64,000 bases of DNA from assembly GCF_900454025.1 (NCBI RefSeq), contig NZ_UGQM01000001.1, positions 558,001 through 622,000 of the forward strand, written 5' to 3'. The number at the start of each line of letters is the position of its first letter. Within the stretch, counting starts at the first letter, position 1. A model generated the notes under the pieces. The model ran no database searches. It saw only the letters and a program-made list of their open reading frames with translations, and was not told the DNA's origin. The translations under genes and the position numbers were made by a program. The stretch comes from Mycolicibacterium gilvum. Its GTDB lineage: Bacteria; Actinomycetota; Actinomycetes; Mycobacteriales; Mycobacteriaceae. Positions 18,046 to 25,004 of the stretch are shown here, in pieces.

Positions 18046-19059
18046 TCACTGCGCCGGCACCGCGCGGGCGCGAACTGCTGCGGCCGCGACGAGAGCGGTG
18101 CCTAACACGATCCAGCAGGTCAGCACGGTGATCGCGGTGGTGGCGCCGGCACCGCCGAAGGCGGCCGCCGACCGCAGCAGGGTGGCGGTCGCGCCCTGGG
18201 GCAGCAGCTGGCCGAACTGCCCCCAGCCCGCCGGCAGCATCTCCGGCGCACTGGCCAGGCCCGACAACGGGTTGCCCACCAGCAGCGCCAACGCCGCGCC
18301 GGCACCGAGGCCCGCGCGACCGAAGAGCGACCCGAGCCCGAGCACGCTCAGGACCGCCGCGGCGACCCCGAGCGACAGGGCGGCGGCGACGGCCCAGAAG
18401 TTGTGGTCGATGGCGCCGAGGGTGAACCTCAGCAGGGCTGCGGTCGTAATGCCGGCGAGCCCCGAGAAGACCACCGCGGCGGCGTACCGGATCCAGACCT
18501 CGCGGCGCAGAGCGAGGAGGAGTGCGATCGCGGGCAGGATCCCTGCGAGCGTGAGTGGCAGCGCGGACGCGGCCAGACCCACGCCGCGGGGATCGCGGGC
18601 GGTCGGGGGCGCGAGGTCCTCGGTGGTCAGCGGCATCCCGGTCTGGCGGCTGATCTCGGTGCCGAGTTGTGTCAGCACCTGCGCCACCGCGGGTCCCGCC
18701 TGGGTGGCGATGAGCATCGCGGGCTGGTCGCCCGGCGAACCTGGGAGCGCGATACCGCCGTAGACGTCCCCGCGCCGGATCGCGTCGCGCAACGCCTCCT
18801 CCCCGGGGTAGAACGTGACGTCGAAGGCTCCGGGCGCCTTCTGTTCGAGGACGTCGGCGATCCGGCCGCCGGCGGACTGTGGCCCGGCCGCGCCGATCGG
18901 GACGTCATGCGGCGCGGACCTGGTCGCGGGCAGCGCGAACGCGACCGTGACGACCGCGAGCAGGGCGGTGATGGCGAGGACGATGCCGGCGGCGCGAGCG
19001 CCCGCGGGCGGGTGATGTGCGTGGGCGTGGGTGACCCGGTGGGAGACGGCTGACGACAT
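18046..19059 (-). CDS. Multi-span membrane protein, YhgE/ABC-2 permease-like
   Basis: The 337-residue protein has an N-terminal membrane span (about 25-45), a soluble extracytoplasmic segment of about 130 residues (with DVTFYPGEEALRDAIRRGDVYGGIALPG), and then about six hydrophobic spans from residue 165 to the end. This matches the Pip/YhgE or ABC-2-type permease layout. No ATPase gene is adjacent, so function is uncertain. It is transcribed divergently from a TetR gene, and an operator-like sequence lies 12 bases before its start, so the regulator probably controls it. Confidence 0.75.
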   Translation of the reverse strand: MSSAVSHRVTHAHAHHPPAGARAAGIVLAITALLAVVTVAFALPATRSAPHDVPIGAAGPQSAGGRIADVLEQKAPGAFDVTFYPGEEALRDAIRRGDVYGGIALPGSPGDQPAMLIATQAGPAVAQVLTQLGTEISRQTGMPLTTEDLAPPTARDPRGVGLAASALPLTLAGILPAIALLLALRREVWIRYAAAVVFSGLAGITTAALLRFTLGAIDHNFWAVAAALSLGVAAAVLSVLGLGSLFGRAGLGAGAALALLVGNPLSGLASAPEMLPAGWGQFGQLLPQGATATLLRSAAAFGGAGATTAITVLTCWIVLGTALVAAAAVRARAVPAQ

Positions 19060-19070
19060 GACGCCCTCTA

Positions 19071-19086
19071 TTCATTGGCTGTTGAA
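19071..19086. promoter_or_regulatory. Operator half of a TetR pair, near the membrane-protein start
   Basis: TTCATT-GGCT-GTTGAA is identical at 14 of 16 positions to the perfect palindrome at 19126-19141, 55 bases away. It lies 12 bases upstream of the membrane-protein start at 19059. Confidence 0.65.
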
Positions 19087-19125
19087 TTACTGGTGAGGAT
19101 AAGGCTAGGACTCTGGTGCCCATAA

Positions 19126-19141
19126 TTCAATGGCTATTGAA
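19126..19141. promoter_or_regulatory. Perfect palindromic operator near the TetR start
   Basis: TTCAAT-GGCT-ATTGAA has exact 6-base arms. It lies 16 bases before the TetR start (19158). With the site at 19071-19086 it would let one regulator close both divergent promoters. Confidence 0.72.
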
Positions 19142-19157
19142 ATGTTAGGGTGATCCG

Positions 19158-19784
19158 GTGCCCCCACCAGCCCAGACAGGCCGCCGCCGCGGGCGTCGAA
19201 AGGGTGACCCGGTGTCCAGGGAGACGGTGCTCGCCGCGGCCAAGGGCCGGTTCGCCCGGGACGGTTTCGAGAAGACGACGCTGCGGGCCATCGCCGAGGA
19301 CGCCGGCGTGGACGCGTCGATGGTGCTGTATCTGTTCGGCTCCAAGGAGGCGCTGTTCCGCGAGTCGCTGCGCCTGATCCTCGATCCCGGCGTTCTGATC
19401 GAGGCCCTGTCCGGGGGTGAGGCCGACATCGGCACGCGCATGGTGCGGGCCTATCTCGGGGTGTGGGAATCCCCGGAGAGCGCGGAGAGCATGCGCACGA
19501 TGCTGGCCTCGGCGACGTCGAACCCCGACGCCCGGGAGGCCTTCCGCGGATTCATCCAGGACTATGTGCTCGCCGCGGTGGCCGGCACCCTGGGCGGCGA
19601 CGATCGGGCCAGGCTGCGCGCGATGCTCGCGGCGAGCAGCCTGGTGGGCACGGCGATGATGCGGTACCTGATGGAGATCCCACCGCTGTCCGAACTGGCC
19701 ACCGAGGATGTCATCAGACTGGTCGCACCGACGGTCACCCGCTATCTGACCGCGCCCGCCGACGAGCTCGGGTTACCCGGCTAG
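19158..19784 (+). CDS. TetR-family transcriptional regulator
   Basis: The 208-residue protein has an N-terminal DNA-binding domain (about 18-65): TVLAAAKGRFARDGFEKTTLRAIAEDAGVDASMVLYLFGSKEALF in segments gives the TetR helix-turn-helix. The C-terminal ligand-binding domain is helical with a TetR_C-like ending. It is divergent to the membrane-protein gene, and the 98-base gap holds two copies of a palindromic element, so autoregulation and control of that gene are likely. The start is GTG 19158; a second GTG at about 19212 is possible. Confidence 0.9.
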   Translation: MPPPAQTGRRRGRRKGDPVSRETVLAAAKGRFARDGFEKTTLRAIAEDAGVDASMVLYLFGSKEALFRESLRLILDPGVLIEALSGGEADIGTRMVRAYLGVWESPESAESMRTMLASATSNPDAREAFRGFIQDYVLAAVAGTLGGDDRARLRAMLAASSLVGTAMMRYLMEIPPLSELATEDVIRLVAPTVTRYLTAPADELGLPG

Positions 19785-20450
19785 CGCGTGAATACCCTTG
19801 TAGAGCACCAGAAGACCGATGACGACCAGGATCGCCGCGATCAACGTGGCGTGCTGACGCTCCATCCACGCCTGCACCCGGTTCAGCGTCGGGTCGAGGC
19901 GCTCACCGGAGATCGCGTAGGCCACGATCGGCGCCGCGACGGTCGATGCCGCCACAAGCACGAACCACAGCACGGCGGCCCACACGGTGGGCGTATCCAG
20001 ACCCGACGACCCAATCGCCAATCCTGCTGCGGCGCAGATGAACAGGACCTTGACATTGAGCACGGTCAGCGCCGCTGCCGTCGCGGCGGCTTTCGCCGGG
20101 GTCAGCGCGCTGATGCGGGTCATCCACCCCGGCATGTGCTCTGAGCTCGCACGCTTCAGCCAGCGGTAGGCGCCCCAGAGGATGAGGAGAACGCCGACAA
20201 CGATCCGCAGCCACGACGCCCAACTCGGCGGTTTGGTGCCGATGCCGCCGACCAGATCCGACAGCTGCAGGAAGACCGCGGTCAGCGCGGCCAGACCGAG
20301 TACCCAGCCGGCCAGGAACGCCAGTCCCGTCGGCCTGGGCCGCGCGGCGCTGAGCACCAGCACCGCCGGAATGATCGACAGCGGGGACAACGCGATGACG
20401 AGGGCGAGCGGAATGAGCTCGATCAGGATGGATCCCCAGGTACCCGGCAC
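19773..20450 (-). CDS. GAP-family (Sap/LysE-like) membrane protein
   Basis: The 225-residue protein has about six membrane spans. The N-terminal signature LIPLALVIALSPLSIIPAVLVLSAARPRPTG is typical of the GAP family (SfLAP/Sap-like proteins linked to export of mycobacterial surface glycolipids) and resembles LysE transporters. It would lie in the cytoplasmic membrane; cargo is unknown. It overlaps the TetR gene end by 12 bases in convergent orientation and is divergent from the VOC-family gene. The start is ATG 20450. Confidence 0.85.
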   Translation of the reverse strand: MPGTWGSILIELIPLALVIALSPLSIIPAVLVLSAARPRPTGLAFLAGWVLGLAALTAVFLQLSDLVGGIGTKPPSWASWLRIVVGVLLILWGAYRWLKRASSEHMPGWMTRISALTPAKAAATAAALTVLNVKVLFICAAAGLAIGSSGLDTPTVWAAVLWFVLVAASTVAAPIVAYAISGERLDPTLNRVQAWMERQHATLIAAILVVIGLLVLYKGIHALAG

Positions 20451-20551
20451 CGACAGAAGGTAGCAAGCGACGCCAGGGGTTGCGATGAGTTCGGCGGCAG
20501 TGCCCGGTCGGTACGGAGGAGACCGTTCGAATCAGACGAGAAGGGAGCCGC

Positions 20552-20905
20552 ATGTCGCTCACCCATGTGCTCGCGGTCGTCCACGTCACCGACGTCGACG
20601 CCGGCAGAAGGTGGTACGCCACGCTGTTCGGCAGACCCGAGGGCAACAACCCGATGCCGACGCTGGTCGAATGGCAGGTGCTGCCCGGAGCCTGGGTACA
20701 GGTCTTCCTTGACCCGGACAGGGCGGGCACCGACGAGCTGAACTTCGCGGTCGACGACCTCGACCGGCATGTCCGGGAACTGCGGGCCCGCGGTCTGGAG
20801 CCCGGTGACATCGTCGACGCGAGCAACGGGGTTCGCCTGTCGCGCATGCCGGATCCCGACGGCAACGTCGTCACCCTGATAGGCGGGTTCCGGGTCGTGT
20901 ACTGA
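20552..20905 (+). CDS. VOC-superfamily (glyoxalase/bleomycin-resistance-like) protein
   Basis: The 117-residue protein forms one vicinal-oxygen-chelate unit: LTHVLAVVHVTDVDAGRRWYATLFGRPE at the start, ELNFAVDDLDRHVRELRARGL in the middle and RLSRMPDPDGNVVTLIGGF at the end. His near residue 4 is a possible metal ligand, and the terminal Glu ligand is replaced here by Thr/Asp-rich sequence, so catalysis is uncertain. AAGGGAG precedes ATG 20552. It is divergent from the GAP-family gene. Confidence 0.85.
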   Translation: MSLTHVLAVVHVTDVDAGRRWYATLFGRPEGNNPMPTLVEWQVLPGAWVQVFLDPDRAGTDELNFAVDDLDRHVRELRARGLEPGDIVDASNGVRLSRMPDPDGNVVTLIGGFRVVY

Positions 20906-20927
20906 CCCGACTCACCCGGTCCTGAGA

Positions 20928-22256
20928 TCAATACTCCCGCAGGCTCTCTCGCAGTGTGGTTCCGGGGTAGCGGGTGCGGAACCGGCCGCGCTTCTGCAGT
21001 TCGGGGACCAGCAGCTCGGTCATGTCGTTGAAGCAGCCGGGGGTGTCGGTGGCCAGCATCATGAAGCCGTTGCAGTCGCCTTCGTCGAGGTACTGCTCCA
21101 TCTGGTCGGCCACGTCGGCGGGCATGCCGACCGCGACCGGCGCGCCCATCGAGACCCCGTAGATCTGGGCGGCTTCGCGCACGGTGACGGGGGCGCCGTC
21201 CTTGGCTTCGAGGATCGCGTCGAACAGACCGCGGATGCCTTGGACGTCGGCGTCGACGACGTTGTCGTCGAGGCCGAGGGTGGAGAAGTCGAAACCGGTG
21301 TGGCCGGACAGGATTCCGAGTGCGCTTTCGATCTGGACGTTCTCGACGAACTCGGCGTAGCGGTCGTTGGCGCGGCCCTTGTCGCGGTCGATGATGGTCT
21401 GCAGGCCGTAGATCAGCTTCACCGACTCCGGGTCACGTCCGGCGTCGCTGGCGCGGGTGCGGATGTCGGTGGCGTAGGCTCGCATGCTCTTCGGGGTGGG
21501 GAAGATGCCGAACACCGATTCGGCGTGGCGGGAGGCGAATTCGCGTCCCTGATCCGAGGAGCCGGCCTGCCAGAGCACCGGGCGCTTCTGCGGTGACGGC
21601 GCGACGAAGTGCCGTCCCCTGGACTGGAAGAACTCGCCCTGGAAGTTCACTTCACGGACCTTGGCCGGGTCGGCGAAGACGCCGTTGTCGCGGTCGTAGA
21701 CGATCGCGTCGTCATCCCAGGAGTCCCACAGCTGATAGAGCAGCTGCATGTACTCCTCGACCACCTCGTAGCGCTTGTCGCGCGGGGTGAGGTTCTCCTT
21801 GCCCATGGCCTGGAACTCGCTCTTGGAGTACGAGGTGACGATGTTCCAGCCGACGCGGCCGCCGGTGAGGTGATCGAGGGTGGAGAGTTGGCGGGCCATC
21901 ATGTAGGGCGGCACGAAGGACGTCGACAAGGTGATGCCGATGCCGAGGTGCTTGGTGAAGGCGCCGACGATCGGTACGACGCTGGCGGGTTCGTGCACCG
22001 GGCATTGGCCGGCGAACTTCACCACCGGATCGGAACTGCCCTTGTAGGTGGTGTAAGGGGCCAGCTCGTCGGCGATGAACATCGCGTCGAACAGCCCGCG
22101 TTCCATGGTCCGGCCCAGGTCGCGCCAGTACTCGGGGCGTGACCAGTGGTATCCGACCTTGTCGCGCGGGTGCGCCCACATCGTCGAGGCGTGGTTCATC
22201 ACACCGTGCTGAACGAACCCCAGCAGATGGGCTTTGCGCTTAGCGCTGTCGGTCAT
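20928..22256 (-). CDS. NtaA/DszA-type flavin-dependent monooxygenase (luciferase-like)
   Basis: The 442-residue protein belongs to the LLM class C group (nitrilotriacetate and dibenzothiophene-sulfone monooxygenases), which use FMNH2 supplied by a separate reductase. Visible are WRDLGRTMERGLFDAMFIADEL near the N-terminus, LSTLDHLTGGRVGWNIVTSYSKSEF, the FMN-site segment RPVLWQAGSSDQGREFASRHAESVF, and a C-terminal TTLRESLREY. The start overlaps the stop of the small membrane protein (ATGA). It sits last in an operon with a sodium:solute symporter, suggesting that the transporter imports its substrate. Confidence 0.88.
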   Translation of the reverse strand: MTDSAKRKAHLLGFVQHGVMNHASTMWAHPRDKVGYHWSRPEYWRDLGRTMERGLFDAMFIADELAPYTTYKGSSDPVVKFAGQCPVHEPASVVPIVGAFTKHLGIGITLSTSFVPPYMMARQLSTLDHLTGGRVGWNIVTSYSKSEFQAMGKENLTPRDKRYEVVEEYMQLLYQLWDSWDDDAIVYDRDNGVFADPAKVREVNFQGEFFQSRGRHFVAPSPQKRPVLWQAGSSDQGREFASRHAESVFGIFPTPKSMRAYATDIRTRASDAGRDPESVKLIYGLQTIIDRDKGRANDRYAEFVENVQIESALGILSGHTGFDFSTLGLDDNVVDADVQGIRGLFDAILEAKDGAPVTVREAAQIYGVSMGAPVAVGMPADVADQMEQYLDEGDCNGFMMLATDTPGCFNDMTELLVPELQKRGRFRTRYPGTTLRESLREY

Positions 22257-22573
22257 GCGGCAACTCTCCGATCGATGAGGAATGCGACTGTCACCGCGAC
22301 CGCCGAGCCGATCGCGAGAATGGCCGGCAGGTACCAGAACACGCTGTCGACACCGAGCAGGACGATCACCGATGTGGAAGCGATGACCGCAGCGCCGGCC
22401 TTCCAGGTGAACGTCGTCGCGGCCCCTTCGAGCTCCCCGGCGGAGTCGGGTCCGGCATCACCGTCACTGGTCAGGATGTCCCGACGGACCCGCAGGAACG
22501 TCTGAATTCCCAGTGCGACATAGACGATTCCGATGGCGACGCCCGCGATGACGGCGATCCAGAACGCGATCAT
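22253..22573 (-). CDS. Small two- or three-span membrane protein, symporter partner
   Basis: The 106-residue protein has an N-terminal span (MIAFWIAVIAGVAIGIVYVA) and two C-terminal hydrophobic segments around residues 60-75 and 82-100. Both ends are ATGA overlaps: its start overlaps the symporter stop and its stop overlaps the monooxygenase start. Small membrane partners of sodium:solute symporters are known in other systems (for example YhdT/PanF, MctP/MctB types), so this is probably an accessory subunit. The family itself is not recognised. Confidence 0.75.
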   Translation of the reverse strand: MIAFWIAVIAGVAIGIVYVALGIQTFLRVRRDILTSDGDAGPDSAGELEGAATTFTWKAGAAVIASTSVIVLLGVDSVFWYLPAILAIGSAVAVTVAFLIDRRVAA

Positions 22574-24072
22574 CGGACCGGATCCGGTTCTGCGACAGGG
22601 GCTTCGGTGATCACATCGCCGGCCAGGGCGTCGCCCCGGCGCAGCGATCCGTAATCGAAGGTCTGCCTGGACAGCAGGCTGATGCCGACGGCGGCCACGA
22701 GTGAGATCCCTTCCAACGTGATGATTCCGGCGAGTTCGCCGACGTACTGACGTACCGGGTAACCGACGGCGACGGCGAGCACCAGGCTGGCGACGAACGC
22801 CGTGGAGGTCATGCGCTTCCAGAAGATGGCCAGGCCCAGCGGAATGATCAGCGCTGCCTTGAGGAAGAACACGGTGGTGACGAGCTCGACGTAGTCGATG
22901 CCCGAGCTGACCACGATGCCGCCGATCACGCCGGCGACCAGGATCGAGGTCTTGGTGTAGCGGAACAACGACTTCGGCGCGATGTCCGGTTTGGCCTGCT
23001 TGAGGATGTCGACCGCGACCACGGAGGACAGCGCCGAGAACGCACCGTCGATCGACGAGTAGCAGGCGTTCAGGATGATCAGCACGTACAGCGCGATCAG
23101 GATCACCGGCAGACCCAGGTGGCTGATGACGTACGGCCCGATGCCGCCGGCGCCCGCGTCGCCGAGATCCTCTGGGGTCACCCCGAATCCGAGACCCACC
23201 AGGCCGAGCAGGCCGAGCACGATCGGGATCGGATAGAACCACAGCCCGGCCCACACGAAGGTGCGGCCCATCGACGCCGGCTTGAGCGCCCAGGCCTTCT
23301 GCCAGAACGTCTGGTCGGCCATCGTCGAGGCGAGCAGGCCCAGCGCCAGCGAGATGCCGAATGCCGCTGCGGCAGAACCGTCGAACGCGTCGAGGGTGTT
23401 CGCGCCGGCCTCGTCGACCTTCAGGAACACGAGCTCGGGTCCGCCGACCTTCTGCAGCACGAACAGCACGACGATCGCGGCGGGCACGGTGATGAGCAGG
23501 GTGTTGAACGTCGCGGTGATCGCCGAGGTCCACAACCCGCCGAAGTAGGAGTAGACGGTGACCGTCAGCAGCGTCAGGATCAGCACCGCGGTCGGATCGA
23601 GGCCGAAGACGACGCCCATCACCAGCACCACGCCGAACAGGTTGATGAAGATCTCGGCGAGTAGCCCGAGCAGCATCGCGACCAGCATCACCGTCGTCGC
23701 GGGCTTGTTCTGGAAACGCTCACGGATGAACTCGACGATCGTGTAGCCGGCCGGCATCTGACGGCGCAGCCGCAGCGCGAACGGCACCATCACCATGACC
23801 GCCAGGCCGTTGGGCACCACGAACCAGAGCAGGCCCGAGGTGCCGAACGAGAAGGCCTGCGCCGAGGACATCATCACCGCCATCGACCAGGTCCAGACGG
23901 CGATGACGGATCCGACGCCGAAGCCGAAACCGATGCGGCGGTCGGCAATCACGAAACCGTGGGTGTTCCTGACCATCGTGCGCACCGCGAAGGCCACGAC
24001 GAACATCAGGGCACCCAGCCCGAGCATCAGCGCGATGCCGATGCCCGGTGAGAGGTTGGACGGGTGGAACAC
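22570..24072 (-). CDS. Sodium:solute symporter family transporter
   Basis: The 500-residue protein has about 13 membrane spans and the layout of the SSS family. WTWSMAVMMSSAQAFSFGTSGLLWF (first third, in two segments), GYTIVEFIRERFQ and YSYFGGLWTSAITATFNTLLI are family-typical. It resembles the DUR3/urea-type branch, but the substrate cannot be assigned. It is the first gene of an operon coupled by ATGA overlaps to a small membrane protein and a flavin monooxygenase. A 13-base palindrome lies in its upstream region. Confidence 0.85.
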   Translation of the reverse strand: MFHPSNLSPGIGIALMLGLGALMFVVAFAVRTMVRNTHGFVIADRRIGFGFGVGSVIAVWTWSMAVMMSSAQAFSFGTSGLLWFVVPNGLAVMVMVPFALRLRRQMPAGYTIVEFIRERFQNKPATTVMLVAMLLGLLAEIFINLFGVVLVMGVVFGLDPTAVLILTLLTVTVYSYFGGLWTSAITATFNTLLITVPAAIVVLFVLQKVGGPELVFLKVDEAGANTLDAFDGSAAAAFGISLALGLLASTMADQTFWQKAWALKPASMGRTFVWAGLWFYPIPIVLGLLGLVGLGFGVTPEDLGDAGAGGIGPYVISHLGLPVILIALYVLIILNACYSSIDGAFSALSSVVAVDILKQAKPDIAPKSLFRYTKTSILVAGVIGGIVVSSGIDYVELVTTVFFLKAALIIPLGLAIFWKRMTSTAFVASLVLAVAVGYPVRQYVGELAGIITLEGISLVAAVGISLLSRQTFDYGSLRRGDALAGDVITEAPVAEPDPVR

Positions 24073-24158
24073 GCGGGACTCCTCGGGCGGGCTGACTCTC
24101 GCCGCAGTGCAGCGGCTGCGCCAGCTTCGTCGCCCCGGAGGCTTCGGAGAAGACTTGA

Positions 24159-24171
24159 ACTCAGGGTGAGT
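24159..24171. promoter_or_regulatory. Short palindrome upstream of symporter operon
   Basis: ACTCA-GGG-TGAGT lies 87 bases upstream of the symporter start in a 127-base gap. It is a possible operator; no regulator gene is adjacent. Short palindromes occur by chance, so support is weak. Confidence 0.35.
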
Positions 24172-24199
24172 CGAATCGTCCCAAGCGTTGTATCAGCGC

Positions 24200-24823
24200 C
24201 TAGGTGCCCTCGAACTGGTTCTGTCCGAGGCTGTCGACGAACCGCGGTCCGATCAGGTCGAGCTCGCGGCCGTACGCCTCGGCCCACCCGCCGAACGGAT
24301 GGTGCGCGAGGTACTCGTTGCGGAAGCGGTCGTCCTCGGAGACCTCGGTGGTGCAGAACGACGGGATCGCGAGATCGACGACGGGTCCGTCGCGTTCGAC
24401 CTCGGTCAGCACCAGCGGAGCGTTGCCGCCCAGGAACCGGTCGATCACCCAGCCGTCCTCACCCAGCCAGACCGACGACCGGATCTTGAGGACGACGTGG
24501 GCGGCGCGCGTGACGATCTGGCCGGCGACCAACGGATCGAGTTCACGCTCGGCCTCATAGCGGGTGCCGCCCGCGGCGGGGCCCTTGGCGGTCATGGTGC
24601 CGATCGCGTCGTCGCCGAGCGCCGTCACGAGATCGGAGACCTCCCGGTCCAGGTCCGCGGGCGCCGGGCCCTGCAGCCGGACCCGGACCGCGTAGCCGTC
24701 CGAGGCGAACAGATACGCCTGCGCGATCAGGACCGGGGACGGGTCGGACGCGGCGACGGCGGGCATGTCACGGACGAAGAACTTGCGTTCGAACTCGAAA
24801 TCACCGATGCCGGAATCGGACAT
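24200..24823 (-). CDS. CYTH-domain protein (triphosphate tunnel metalloenzyme)
   Basis: The 207-residue protein starts with the CYTH signature FEFERKFFV (residues 9-17, ExExK type), followed by YAVRVRLQG, the basic/acidic strand MTAKGPAAGGTRYEAERELD, and VWLGEDGWVIDRF and LVLTEVERD, giving the eight-strand tunnel with Lys/Arg and Glu ligands. Family members hydrolyse inorganic or thiamine triphosphate or make cAMP; the substrate here is unknown. The start is ATG 24823, divergent to clpB. It is separated from the symporter operon by 127 bases. Confidence 0.88.
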   Translation of the reverse strand: MSDSGIGDFEFERKFFVRDMPAVAASDPSPVLIAQAYLFASDGYAVRVRLQGPAPADLDREVSDLVTALGDDAIGTMTAKGPAAGGTRYEAERELDPLVAGQIVTRAAHVVLKIRSSVWLGEDGWVIDRFLGGNAPLVLTEVERDGPVVDLAIPSFCTTEVSEDDRFRNEYLAHHPFGGWAEAYGRELDLIGPRFVDSLGQNQFEGT

Positions 24824-24908
24824 CTGGCGACGTTAACCCGGCCGCGGCCGGTTGTGTCGGCACGCGGTCCGTGTCCAGGCTTGAAAATCCCGCCGAAATT
24901 GATCAGAG

Positions 24909-24940
24909 TTGAGCGGAACAGACTCAACCTTGACGGCGTT
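24909..24940 (+). promoter_or_regulatory. Superimposed HAIR operator and SigH-type promoter of clpB
   Basis: TTGAGC (24909-24914), seven bases, ACTCAA (24922-24927) is a HAIR with one mismatch. Inside the spacer, GGAAC (24915-24919) is followed 18 bases later by GTT (24938-24940), a SigH/SigE-type promoter. Bound HspR would cover the -35 element. Confidence 0.78.
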
Positions 24941-25004
24941 GAGGAAGGCGAGAAGCATTTTTCCAGGGCCACCTCATGGCCCTCTGTATACGAAAGGGAG
25001 TGTC

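Noticed and set aside
24073..24199. Riboswitch in the symporter leader (SAM, TPP and guanidine types considered)
   Set aside because: None of the conserved core motifs could be found; only a short palindrome remains.
24909..25004. Upstream extension of clpB
   Set aside because: This stretch holds the HAIR and promoter, and the GTG at 25005 has a Shine-Dalgarno site and the family's N-terminus.
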